Source of the DNA: Micrococcales bacterium
GTDB lineage: Bacteria; Actinomycetota; Actinomycetes; Actinomycetales; Cellulomonadaceae
Assembly (NCBI GenBank): GCA_009779195.1
Contig: WRET01000001.1
Location: 1 to 64,000, forward strand
Reading direction: 5' to 3'
DNA length: 64,000 nucleotides
Shown here: positions 35,744 through 45,259 of the stretch, in pieces
How positions within the stretch are numbered: the first letter of the stretch is position 1
Layout: each line of letters opens with the position of its first letter
Made by a program: the position numbers and the translations under genes
Notes under the pieces: model-generated
What the model was told of the DNA's origin: nothing
The model's input: the letters and a program-made list of their open reading frames with translations, nothing else
The model's database searches: none

Positions 35744-37627
35744 TCATGCCATTGCGTGGACAAAGGTTCGGCCGAACCCCTGGACCTGCGCCGTGGCCAG
35801 GATTTGGGCGTCGGAAACTGCCCAGGTGTGCGCCCCAACGTCCGCGTCTCTCACCTTGACGAAGCCGAAACGGTCGGCCGAGTAGATCGTGCCGCCAACT
35901 TCGAGCACCGCCGACAAGAACCCGGTGTCTTCGCCGCAGCGCAGTGGAGGAAAGGCGACGTCTGCCGCGATGTCGCGACGTGCGACGATCGTCGGACCGG
36001 CGACAAAATGGCTAAACCGGTGCTCATACTTGGCGAACTGCAGCGCTAGGACGTCAGTCTGCGCCAGGTAGACGAAGTGGGCGTGCTTGCCGACCACGTC
36101 AGCACCGGAGTAGTTCATTGCGGCAAGCTGGTCGAATAGGTAGTGCTCGCCGTAGACGTCGTCGTCGTCGACTTTCGCGACGACCGGGGCGTCGGCGGCA
36201 CCGACGGCCCTGTTCAGGCACTCTCCGAGCGGGACGTCCTTGTCGGCCTGCAGTACCACGGCGTCGGCCAGTCCAGCATCCTTGGCTGCGCGGCGAAGTG
36301 CGTCGCTGTCGACGTCCCAGCCGTGGGCGACGAACACCAGCTGGACCTCGACGTTTTTCTGGGCAGTCACCGTCGCCAGGACCGACTCGAGCCGGTGCGG
36401 CCGGTTTGAAGAGACCAGCGCGCTCACGGCTCGCGGACCTGCGGTCAGCCGGTGCCCGGCGATCCCGGCGGCGTCGAGCACCTGATCGACGCGGTGCGAG
36501 TATGTGTGCGCAGCCCAGATCTTACGCTGGGCCCGGTGCACCATCCGGTCGCGCAGTTCGCGGTTGGTGACCAGGGCGCGCAAGGTCGCTTCGGCTTGAT
36601 CTGTGTTGGCGACTTGGGGGACGTCGTCGCCGAACACCGCGGTGATCGCCGGGCTCGGGGTTGAGACGACCGGGGTGCCGCACGCAGTGATCTCGTACAC
36701 CCTGCGAGCGCACATCGTCGAGGAGCCGACCACCGTGTTGACGTTACAGAACACCTTGTACGCACGGTACGCGGTGAGCACCTGCGGGTAGTCCAGACGC
36801 CCAGCGACGTGCTGGGACAGCGGCGGGGGAAACTGGTAGCGGGACTCTCCGCCGAGCTGGCGCGAAAAGATCTCCAGCCCCGTTTCCATACGCCCCGAGG
36901 CGCGCGACGCGGCCCCCAGCAGCAGGTCCATCTGCTCGCGGCGCTCGGCGTGCCGGTGAGCGAAGTACATCCCGGCGAACGCCACGTCGCGTTCGGCATA
37001 GCCGTGCCCCGAGCGCATCGGGTGGTGCACCGCGGGTTGCGCGGCGAACGGCAACACGCCGACCCGGTCGTGCCCCAACGCGGTGCGGTAGGTCTCCACC
37101 AGGTCGCCGTCCGTGGTCAGGACGTGGTCGAACAGCAACGCGGTGCCAAGGAAATCCTCGTAGTGGATCGGATCCTCCTTGTTCCAGAACACGGTGGGCA
37201 CCCCATGGGCGCGGCACCACCCCAGCAGCGCAACCAGCGCCGGGCCTGGTGCGTTCGTGCCGGTCAGCTGGTAGCGCCACGCCCCTTCGTTGCCTGCCCA
37301 CGCCGACTCGACGAACAGCAGATGAACGCCGTCCATCTGCTCGCGCCAGCGCTGGGGAGTCAGGCGCACCTGGGTCCACTCGTACCCAAAAGCCATCGCG
37401 GAAAAGTCGTCCAAGATCACCGCGACCCGCAGTTCGGCGCGCCGCGCCGGAGCAGGCGGCAAGGGCCACGGTGCGAACGTCAGACCGTCACGGTGCGGCC
37501 GTGCCCGCACATCACCGGGTGCAGCGTCGACCTTCACCCGTTGCCGGAACTGACGCAATCCCGCCAAACCGCCGTGCCGGAGATGCCACACACCTCGGCG
37601 CGCTGTTGCCAAGTTCACGTCCTCCAC
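35744..37627 (-). CDS. Glycosyltransferase: CgeB-like domain plus C-terminal GT2-like domain
   Basis: VPTVFWNKEDPIHYEDFLGTALLFDHVLTTDGDLVETYR; VYEITACGTPVVSTPSPAI; C-term DAPVVAKVDDDDVYGEHYLFDQLAAM. Confidence 0.82.
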   Translation of the reverse strand: MEDVNLATARRGVWHLRHGGLAGLRQFRQRVKVDAAPGDVRARPHRDGLTFAPWPLPPAPARRAELRVAVILDDFSAMAFGYEWTQVRLTPQRWREQMDGVHLLFVESAWAGNEGAWRYQLTGTNAPGPALVALLGWCRAHGVPTVFWNKEDPIHYEDFLGTALLFDHVLTTDGDLVETYRTALGHDRVGVLPFAAQPAVHHPMRSGHGYAERDVAFAGMYFAHRHAERREQMDLLLGAASRASGRMETGLEIFSRQLGGESRYQFPPPLSQHVAGRLDYPQVLTAYRAYKVFCNVNTVVGSSTMCARRVYEITACGTPVVSTPSPAITAVFGDDVPQVANTDQAEATLRALVTNRELRDRMVHRAQRKIWAAHTYSHRVDQVLDAAGIAGHRLTAGPRAVSALVSSNRPHRLESVLATVTAQKNVEVQLVFVAHGWDVDSDALRRAAKDAGLADAVVLQADKDVPLGECLNRAVGAADAPVVAKVDDDDVYGEHYLFDQLAAMNYSGADVVGKHAHFVYLAQTDVLALQFAKYEHRFSHFVAGPTIVARRDIAADVAFPPLRCGEDTGFLSAVLEVGGTIYSADRFGFVKVRDADVGAHTWAVSDAQILATAQVQGFGRTFVHAMA

Positions 37628-37935
37628 CCTGCCTGATCACGCCGATCACGCAACGTGGGCCGAAGGCCACTTCCGCTCTGTGTCCGGGCAGCAAGTGGCG
37701 CTGCCAGCCAGTGTTGACGATGTCCACACCCGCACCATGGCGTTGGCACCGGCGGTGACGATCTGCGCCCTGTCCCGGCTCACCGCCGCGTCCGTGTCGT
37801 CAGCGTGCCGCAAGCGCCTTAGGCCCACGACCTCGGCCTGGACACCGACCTAGGCAGTTCCGCTCACAGTGATAGTTACGAGTGCAGCGTCTCAACTCAC
37901 GAACCGGGTACGTCGCAGGTGCCGGGAGCCGGTAC

Positions 37936-39483
37936 CTACTGCCGCGGGTCAAGGCGGGCGAGGAGCTCGCCAGCCGCCGCGCGGATGTCCTCGTGCCGGT
38001 CTGATGACGCGAGTTCGCGAAGGTGTTCGCCGACTACGTCGGACCAGTCCTCGACCGGCCATTCCTTGAGCACGTTGAGCGACATGTTGCGGTTGCGGGC
38101 CACCGGGCTGCACAGCCCGAGGGCGACGAGGTCTGTGCCGGTGCCGGGATAGTGCCGCAGCTCTTGCAGCGTCCAACCAAGCACATCGTGGACGCGAAAC
38201 TCTGGGCCGAACCCGAGGAGGGTGTCCGGGGCGCCAGTGGTGATGGCCTCCCGCGGGCACGTGTTCCGGGCTAGGCTCACCAGCGCCCCTCGCCGGTCGG
38301 CGGAGTCGGCCGCCTGCCAGGCGGCGTACCAGGACGTCCCGAACGGATCAGCTCGAAGGCGCGCGAGATGGATGTCGAAAGTGTCGATCGCGAACCGAGG
38401 AGCGGCCTGGTTGGCGAGCCAGAACGTGTGGGGGTCGTCAGACTCGAGGCCAGCGGTGACCAGCGTCGGCCACAGCGGCGCGGCAATCACGCGCTGTGCC
38501 TTGTCCAGGAGCCCGGCTCGCTTGCTCTCGGCCCAGCCGTGTGGGTCTCGGTCCAGCACCCCGACGATGGACACAGCGGTATCCAGGTCAGTGAGCGTCT
38601 CTGCGCGGTCAGCGAGCAGGTCGAGATAGGCGTCGAGGAGCGCGGGGGCGTCGGTGAGGTCGCCGATGTCCTCGGCCGGCCCGCCGTCGATGAGGGCTGT
38701 GATGATCTGGCCGGCGGAGGTCAGCAGCTCGCGGTCGACATCGGGGCGTCGCAGGGCGCCGAGCAGGTCCCCCGTGGTCGCGGCGATGAACGCGAGGTAT
38801 TCGTACATGATCGAGTTGCGGAACCCCTCACGCAGGAGCCAGTCCTTGATCTGCGGGTCTGACGCGCCCCGCAGCTGCTCGACGCACTGGATGCGGCCCC
38901 AGCCGTCGACCCGCTGGGCCAGGTGCCAAAGGTCCAGCTCGGGAGTTGGCGTACCGTTGCTCAAGGCCACCGCCGCGAACAACGTGAACTCGTCGTGGGC
39001 GCCGAGCGTCATCACGACCTCGCCAGCATCGCGCAGCCCAGTGATACCGACCAGGGCGAGCCCGATCTTTACCGGGCTCCGGTCGGTAGCCGTGGTCGCG
39101 AGCCAGACCCCCAGATCGTGGACGGTTCCAGCATCCGGGTCGGCTGTGACGACATATTCGATCATCTTGTCGACATACCCCAGCGAGCTTTCGTCCCGGA
39201 GGGTTTCATACAGCGTGGCCAACCTGCGTTCGGTGGGTTGACGCGTAGCCTTGACCAGGGCGTGCGAAGCCGCCCGGGCCTGTTTCTTGGCGGCCTTCTT
39301 CCCCGGTCCTGCAAGGACTCCGTCTATCGCCCCCGGTGCCCACAAGAGCTGGTCCGGCGCTGGGGCGGGGTCGTCCGGGAGTGCGAAACCCTGGGCTGGG
39401 AGGCGACCGTCCGCGCCGAGACCTGCGCGGACCACCTCGTAGATCGAGGGGCTGGCGGTCATCCGCGGCAAGGTGGGCGACAT
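37936..39483 (-). CDS. Uncharacterised protein, helical-repeat-like
   Basis: Intact ORF from MSPTLPRMTASPSIYEVVRAGLG; leucine/alanine-rich helical periodicity; no family assigned. Confidence 0.6.
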   Translation of the reverse strand: MSPTLPRMTASPSIYEVVRAGLGADGRLPAQGFALPDDPAPAPDQLLWAPGAIDGVLAGPGKKAAKKQARAASHALVKATRQPTERRLATLYETLRDESSLGYVDKMIEYVVTADPDAGTVHDLGVWLATTATDRSPVKIGLALVGITGLRDAGEVVMTLGAHDEFTLFAAVALSNGTPTPELDLWHLAQRVDGWGRIQCVEQLRGASDPQIKDWLLREGFRNSIMYEYLAFIAATTGDLLGALRRPDVDRELLTSAGQIITALIDGGPAEDIGDLTDAPALLDAYLDLLADRAETLTDLDTAVSIVGVLDRDPHGWAESKRAGLLDKAQRVIAAPLWPTLVTAGLESDDPHTFWLANQAAPRFAIDTFDIHLARLRADPFGTSWYAAWQAADSADRRGALVSLARNTCPREAITTGAPDTLLGFGPEFRVHDVLGWTLQELRHYPGTGTDLVALGLCSPVARNRNMSLNVLKEWPVEDWSDVVGEHLRELASSDRHEDIRAAAGELLARLDPRQ

Positions 39484-39677
39484 AGCCGTATCTTGCCGCA
39501 CCCGCGAGTGCAAGCACATGGGAAGTGACAAGGCGCGGCGGGTTGACGCACGCAGCGGAGGCGTGGGCACCCAGGCTCGCTGTCGCTGGCGGACACGACC
39601 TGCTGACGACCCCAGCGGCATCGCGGACCTGGCCACGCGTAGGATGGGCTCGACCGCCGCGACACTTGGGAGGGGTG

Positions 39678-41291
39678 ATGGACCGCAAGGAACTGCCCAT
39701 CGGCGTCCAGACGTTCGCCACGATCCGGAGCGGCGACTACTACTACGTGGACAAGACTGGCTATGCCATGCAGTTGGCCAAGTGGCGCACGTGTTTCTTG
39801 TCCCGGCCGCGCCGGTTCGGCAAGTCGTTGTTCATCGACACCCTGGCGGAGATGTTCGCGGGGCACAAGGCCCTGTTCGAGGGGCTGGCCTGCTACGACG
39901 AGTGGGACTGGGACACGGTCTACCCGGTGGTGCGCCTGTCGTTCGCCGGTGGGAGGCTGCGGGACCCGGCGGCGCTGGACGAGCGGATCATCGCCCAGCT
40001 GCACCGCAACGCGATGAGGCTCGGCTTGGGTCCGATGCCCGAATACCGGATCCCTGACCTGTTCATCTGGCTGATCCAGGAGGCCGAGCAGGTCCACGGG
40101 CAGCAGGTGGTGGTGCTGGTCGACGAGTACGACAAACCGATCCTGGACAATCTCACCAACACGGACCTGGCAGTCCAGATGCGTGACGGGCTGGCCAATG
40201 TGTACTCAGTGCTCAAGGACCAGGAGGCACATCTTCGGTTCGTCATGCTCACAGGGGTGTCACAGTTTTCCCACGTGAGCATTTTTTCTGAGCTGAACAA
40301 CCTGGACGACATCTCGTTGAGCGAAGCGTTCTCGGCGGTGTGCGGGTACACCGAGGACGACCTGGACGAGGTGTTCGGCCCCGAGCTAGAAGGGCTGGAC
40401 CGCGACGAGGTCAGGGACTGGTACAACGGCTACAACTGGGACGGCACGGCGGTCTACAACCCGTACGACCTGCTGCTGCTGTTCCGCCACCGCAAGCTCA
40501 GGTCTTATTGGTTCGGGACTGGGACGCCAGCGTTCTTGGTCGAGACATTGCGGTCACGGCGCTTCTTCGCCCCGAACCTGGCCCGCTCGTACGCCACGTC
40601 GGACCTGCTGTCGAATTTCGACATCGCCGACATCACGGTCGAAGCCTTGCTGTTCCAGTCTGGATACCTGACGATCACCGGCACTGAGGTGGTCGGCGGT
40701 ACGACGTACTACATCCTGGGGTACCCCAACCGTGAGGTCCGCGACGCCATGAACTCGACGCTGCTGGCGTGGCTGATCGACGACACCAGCGGCGCTGAGG
40801 GTCACCGCCGCAAGCTGCGGTTATTGCTGGAGGCTGGGCAGACCGAAGCGCTGGAAGAGTTCGTGGTCTCGTTGTTCGCCGGGATCCCGTACCAGTGGTT
40901 CACGAGGAACGACATCGGCACGCAGGAGGGGTTCTACTCGTCGGTGTTTTACGCATGTGTCGCCGGCAGCGGCCTGGACCCTGTGGCCGAGGAGTCGTCG
41001 AACCACGGTCGGCTGGACCTAGCAGTGCGTGTGGGTGCCCAGGTGTACGTGTTCGAGTTCAAGATGGTCGACGACGAGCCCGAGGGTATGGCTCTGGCCC
41101 AGATCAAAGACCGCGGCTACGCCGACAAGTACCTGGCCGACCGCGTCCCGGTCCACCTGGTCGGCATAGAGTTCTCCCGCACCAAACGCACCGTCGTGGG
41201 ATTCGAGACCGAGACCATCCAGCCTCGTCGGAGCGACCGGGCGGACCAAACTCTCGCGGAGTTCTCCGACGAGATCGGCCTCGTCGATTGA
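39678..41291 (+). CDS. AAA-ATPase-like + PD-(D/E)XK nuclease (DUF1703) protein
   Basis: LPIGVQTFATIRSGDYYYVDKTGYAMQLAKW..FLSRPRRFGKSLFIDTLAEMF; VLVDEYDKPILDN; GRLDLAVRVGAQVYVFEFKM. Confidence 0.88.
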   Translation: MDRKELPIGVQTFATIRSGDYYYVDKTGYAMQLAKWRTCFLSRPRRFGKSLFIDTLAEMFAGHKALFEGLACYDEWDWDTVYPVVRLSFAGGRLRDPAALDERIIAQLHRNAMRLGLGPMPEYRIPDLFIWLIQEAEQVHGQQVVVLVDEYDKPILDNLTNTDLAVQMRDGLANVYSVLKDQEAHLRFVMLTGVSQFSHVSIFSELNNLDDISLSEAFSAVCGYTEDDLDEVFGPELEGLDRDEVRDWYNGYNWDGTAVYNPYDLLLLFRHRKLRSYWFGTGTPAFLVETLRSRRFFAPNLARSYATSDLLSNFDIADITVEALLFQSGYLTITGTEVVGGTTYYILGYPNREVRDAMNSTLLAWLIDDTSGAEGHRRKLRLLLEAGQTEALEEFVVSLFAGIPYQWFTRNDIGTQEGFYSSVFYACVAGSGLDPVAEESSNHGRLDLAVRVGAQVYVFEFKMVDDEPEGMALAQIKDRGYADKYLADRVPVHLVGIEFSRTKRTVVGFETETIQPRRSDRADQTLAEFSDEIGLVD

Positions 41292-41376
41292 CCATCGCGG
41301 TCGTCGTCGCAGAACCCAACATGTTCTAGCGGACGTTGCGGGAGTGCTCTCCGACGAGATCGACACCGATGGACGC

Positions 41377-41413
41377 TGACCAGGCAGGACAATAGGAACC
41401 GTCCCCACTGTCC
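41377..41413 (+). repeat. 37-bp interspersed repeat, copy 1
   Basis: TGACCAGGCAGGACAATAGGAACCGTCCCCACTGTCC. Confidence 0.9.
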
Positions 41414-41424
41414 GGGCTCGCCAG

Positions 41425-41835
41425 GTGCCGTTGGGCACCGCTGACCCAGCGGTGGTCCGCTGGGCGCGTGGGCTCGACGCCGCGTCAGGCTACATGTCAG
41501 CAGTGACCGTCAAAGAGCTTGAATGGGGTGTGCTGGGCAAGGAACGCACAGACGCTGCCCAGGGTGCCGTGCTGCGGCGGTGGCTCGACATCCTCGACGC
41601 CCAGTTCGCCGAGCGGGTGCTCCCGGTGGACGCTTACGTGGCGCGGTGGGCGGCGGCGTTGCACCTGCCGTCCCAGGCACCCGAAGCCGATGCCTACATC
41701 GCCGCGACGGCCCTCGTCCACGGCCTGAGCGTGGTCACCCGTAACGTCCGCGACTTCGCCCGCTTCGACGGGCTGGTCGTGATCGACCCCTGGCAGACGT
41801 CGTTCCCAGCGGCCCCTGACCAGGCAGGACAATAG
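41425..41835 (+). pseudogene. PIN-domain (VapC/FitB-like) toxin lacking its N-terminus
   Basis: SAVTVKELEWGVLGKERTDAAQGAVLRRWLDIL..PEADAYIAATALVHGLSVVTRNVRDFARFDGLVVIDPW present; N-terminal DTN(V)SE strand missing. Confidence 0.7.
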
Positions 41836-41853
41836 GAGCCGTCCCCAATGTCC
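41817..41853 (+). repeat. 37-bp interspersed repeat, copy 2
   Basis: TGACCAGGCAGGACAATAGGAGCCGTCCCCAATGTCC. Confidence 0.9.
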
Positions 41854-41885
41854 CCAGAGGAACAACCCCCATTGTCCTTGGCTGG

Positions 41886-42360
41886 TCAGCCGTCGAGGGC
41901 CAGCCGTCTCACCTCGTCCACGCTCAGACCGGTGATCGTCGCGACCTGCTCGACCGGCAGACCCATCTGCAGCCCGTTGCGAGCGTTCGACACGGCACGT
42001 GACTGGCTGCCTTCTTCGCGTCCCTCTTCGCGTCCTTGTTTGAGGCCTTCTTCGCGGCCTCGTTGGAGTCCTTCGTATTCGCGGGTGGCTTGGTCGTGCA
42101 GGAACTTCTCACGGGCCAGGGCTTCGTAGCGGCGGTCGCGGTCGGCGGAGAACTCGGTGATCAGGTCTGCGGCTTGTCGCAGGTCAGCGTTGGCGTCGAC
42201 GGCCATCTCGATCTCCTCCTCGTTGTCCGCGGCGATCAGGCGCAACCAGTCCCACAGGTCGGTGCCGTCGTCGGCGCCGAGCTTGGGTAGCTCCAGGGTA
42301 CGCCGGTTGGGCAGGGGGTGGTCTCCTGGTGAGACCGTCAGCGGCGACCTGGTGAGAACA
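41886..42360 (-). pseudogene. Rpn/PD-(D/E)XK nuclease-family transposase-like protein, 5'-truncated
   Basis: PNRRTLELPKLG..DLWDWLRLIAADNEEEIEMAVDANADLRQAADLITEFSADRDRRYEALAREKFLHDQATREYEGLQRGREEG..GLPVEQVATITGLSVDEVRRLA; N-terminal nuclease core absent. Confidence 0.7.
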
Positions 42361-42363
42361 GTC

Positions 42364-42399
42364 TGACCAGGCAGGACATAGGAACCGTCCCCAATGTCC
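42364..42399 (+). repeat. 37-bp interspersed repeat, copy 3 (36 bp)
   Basis: TGACCAGGCAGGACATAGGAACCGTCCCCAATGTCC. Confidence 0.9.
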
Positions 42400-42407
42400 A
42401 GAAACAA

Positions 42408-42441
42408 CGAGGCGCGGCGTGCCGGGGCACGCCGCGCCTCG
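42408..42441 (-). terminator. Strong stem-loop at the 3' end of the nifJ operon
   Basis: CGAGGCGCGGCGTGCC-GG-GGCACGCCGCGCCTCG, 16-bp perfect arms. Confidence 0.8.
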
Positions 42442-42451
42442 TCGTTGAGCC

Positions 42452-45259
42452 TCAGAGCTTGTGGCGGGCTCGGGCGGCTTGTTCTTGCTTCTTGAACAGG
42501 CCGAAACGGGGAAGGAACTTGTCCCAGTCGATGGCGTGGGCGTCGATCTCGGGGCCGTCGATGCAGGCGTGCTTGCGGACGAGCTTGCCGTCCTCTTCGA
42601 CGGGGACCATACAGGCGCCGCACATACCGGTGGCGTCGACCATGATGGCGTTCAAGGACGCCACGGTGGGGACCTTGTAGCCGCGGGTGAGGTCGGCGAC
42701 GGCACGCATCATGGGGGAGGGGCCGATGGCGATGACTTCGGCGATGGGGCGTTTGGCCTTGAGCATCTTCTCCAGGGGGGTGGTGACGAAACCCTTGGTG
42801 CCGAAAGTGCCGTCGTCGGTGGTGTAGACCACGTCCAGCTTCTTGCCGAACTCGGCCTGCAGGGCGCCGACGTACTCGTCTTCACCGTCCCAGAACATCA
42901 GGTCCTTGGTGCGGAACCCGTTGATCAACGTGACGTGGTTGCCCAGGCGCAGGTGCTCACGCATGATCGGGTACACCGGGGGCAGGCCGAGGCCGCCAGC
43001 GGTGAACACGACGGTCTTGGTCGCCGGGTACTTGTGCAGCACCGACGGACGCCCGAGCGGGCCGGCCACGCCGACGAGCACGTCACCAGGTTCCATGGCG
43101 TTCATCAGCGCCGAGGAGACACCCACGTCCTGCACCACCAAGGTGATGGTGCCGGCCTCGGGGTCCCAGTCGGCCAGCGTCAGGGGGATGAGCTCGCCCT
43201 TGTCGGCCGGGTAGACCCGCACGAACTGGCCTGCCTGGGCGGACCGGGCGATGACCGGGGCCCGTACGACGAACTCTTCGATACCCGGCGACAGGTTCCG
43301 CTTGGCCAAGATGACCGACTCGGCACCGGCAGCGTCGGTGTACGCGCGGGCGCTGTCGACCCGGGAGACCACCTCAGCCGTGGGCACCTCGATATCCAGG
43401 ATCTGGCGGGCGGCGCTCTGGCCGTCCCCAGCAGCGAGGATCGCGGTGGAACCGCCACGGGCGGCGTCCCCACCAGAGTAGATACCCTCGATGGACGTCT
43501 CCTGCGAACCGTCTTCCAGCTCGATGGTGCCCCAGCGGGACACCGCAAGGTTCGGCTCGGAGTCTTTGATGATCGGGTTCGCGGCGTTGCCCAGGGCCAT
43601 GATGACCAGGTCCACAGGCATGAGCGAGGTACGTCCCGTGGCGACCGGACGACGACGGCCGGACGAGTCCGGCTCGCCCAGCTCCATCTCTTCGATGGTC
43701 GCAGCGTTGACGAAACCGTCGTCGGTGCCGTGGAACGCCGTCGGCGAGTGCAGCTGCATGAGCGCCACTTCCTCTTCGAGGGCGTGGTGGAGCTCTTCGA
43801 CACGGGCGGGCATCTCCGCCTGGGTGCGGCGGTAGACGATCGTCACGTCGCCGCGCAGACGTTTGGCGGTGCGGGCGGCGTCCATGGCGGTGTTGCCCCC
43901 GCCGATGACGATCACGTGTTTGCCCTCGACCTCCGGCAGAGGGGTTTCGTGGTCCTCGTGGGCGGCCTGCATCAAGTTGACGCGGGTGAGGAACTCGTTC
44001 GCGGACATCACGTTGAGCAGCTCTTCGCCAGGCACGCCCATGAACTTGGGCAGGCCAGCGCCCGAGCCGACGAAGATCTTCCAGAACCCGGCCTCGCGCA
44101 GGTCTTCCAAGGTGGCGGTCTTGCCGACGACGAAGTTCGTCACGAACCGGCCGCCGAGAAGGCGGATCTTGCGCACCACGTCGTCGATCAACGAGTTCGG
44201 CAGACGGAACTCGGGGATGCCGTACCGCAGCACCCCGCCGAGCTCGTGGAACGCCTCGAACACGGTGACCGGGAAGCCCTGGACGGCCAGCAGGTACGCG
44301 TTGATCAGGCCTGACGGGCCCGACCCGACGATCGCCACCGGTGGTTTGGTCGGTGACACCCACGGGTCGGGGATATGCCCGAACCGACGCTGGTCAGAGT
44401 CGGGGTCCACGATCTTGGCGCGCTCAGGCAAGAACCACTCCACCTGGCCGATGGACATGGGTTTCTTGTGCAGGCACATGCCTTGGCACTGGAGCTCTTG
44501 GGGGCACACCCGGCCGGTGACGTTCGGCAACGGGTTGGATTCCTCCATCATCTCCAGCGCCTCGGCGAACCGGCCCTGGCCCAGCAGCTCGAACATCTGC
44601 GGGATGTGGATCCGCACGGGGCAGCCGCCGTTGGCGCCTTGGCTGCCGTCCATGAGCTCACCCAGCTCGCACGGGGAGTCCGAGCACTGTTTGTCGCGAA
44701 GGGCCTCCAGCCACACCAGCAGGTCCGTGTCGCGCTGGGTGAACCCCAGGGCCATGTAGCCCAGGTACCCGGTGTTGACCAGGGAGAAGTCCTGCGAACG
44801 CTCTTCGGGCGGGCGGATGTACGGCTCGATGCCGTTACCCAACGGCCAGTTGTCCGACAGCCCTTCGAACATGGGGTACCGGTCGCGCAGGTAGTGGTCG
44901 ATCGCCCGGATGAACAACCGTTTCTTGCCGATCGGCAGGTTCCAGATGAACCGCATGGTGACGACTGACGCGGCGTCGTCGCGGGAGAGGACGTCCCACA
45001 GAGCCACCGTGAAGTCGCGCGACAGCTCGGTGCCGCGGAACTCTGCGGCGATGGCAGCCATACCGTCGGACAAGAACATCTGGCGGAACGAGCGCGGGTC
45101 GGCTGCCAGCCGCCGTTGCAGCAGGTCCATCTGCTGGCGGAACCCCACGACTTCCCGGGTCCCTTCCAGCTGCGAGACCTGCGCGACCGACGCGTCGTGC
45201 GCGGCCTTGGCACCCAACCAGGTCTCGACCGGGCTGGGGGTGGAGTCGGTGGTCGTCAT
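42452..45259 (-). CDS. FAD/NAD(P)-dependent oxidoreductase, GltD-like plus ferredoxin-NADP reductase-like C-terminus
   Basis: GRVCPQELQCQGMCLHK cysteine cluster, VAIVGSGPSGLINAYLLAVQGF, VIGGGNTAMDAARTAKR; C-terminal FNR/PyrK-like MCGACMVPVEEDGKLVRKHACIDGPEID. Confidence 0.88.
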   Translation of the reverse strand: MTTTDSTPSPVETWLGAKAAHDASVAQVSQLEGTREVVGFRQQMDLLQRRLAADPRSFRQMFLSDGMAAIAAEFRGTELSRDFTVALWDVLSRDDAASVVTMRFIWNLPIGKKRLFIRAIDHYLRDRYPMFEGLSDNWPLGNGIEPYIRPPEERSQDFSLVNTGYLGYMALGFTQRDTDLLVWLEALRDKQCSDSPCELGELMDGSQGANGGCPVRIHIPQMFELLGQGRFAEALEMMEESNPLPNVTGRVCPQELQCQGMCLHKKPMSIGQVEWFLPERAKIVDPDSDQRRFGHIPDPWVSPTKPPVAIVGSGPSGLINAYLLAVQGFPVTVFEAFHELGGVLRYGIPEFRLPNSLIDDVVRKIRLLGGRFVTNFVVGKTATLEDLREAGFWKIFVGSGAGLPKFMGVPGEELLNVMSANEFLTRVNLMQAAHEDHETPLPEVEGKHVIVIGGGNTAMDAARTAKRLRGDVTIVYRRTQAEMPARVEELHHALEEEVALMQLHSPTAFHGTDDGFVNAATIEEMELGEPDSSGRRRPVATGRTSLMPVDLVIMALGNAANPIIKDSEPNLAVSRWGTIELEDGSQETSIEGIYSGGDAARGGSTAILAAGDGQSAARQILDIEVPTAEVVSRVDSARAYTDAAGAESVILAKRNLSPGIEEFVVRAPVIARSAQAGQFVRVYPADKGELIPLTLADWDPEAGTITLVVQDVGVSSALMNAMEPGDVLVGVAGPLGRPSVLHKYPATKTVVFTAGGLGLPPVYPIMREHLRLGNHVTLINGFRTKDLMFWDGEDEYVGALQAEFGKKLDVVYTTDDGTFGTKGFVTTPLEKMLKAKRPIAEVIAIGPSPMMRAVADLTRGYKVPTVASLNAIMVDATGMCGACMVPVEEDGKLVRKHACIDGPEIDAHAIDWDKFLPRFGLFKKQEQAARARHKL

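Noticed and set aside
41377-42399. CRISPR-like or retron array
   Set aside because: Copies are hundreds of bp apart with gene fragments between; no reverse transcriptase or cas gene present.
42461-44314. 617-aa plus-strand ORF
   Set aside because: Antisense to the GltD-like gene; His/Gly/Asp/Val-rich low-complexity shadow translation.
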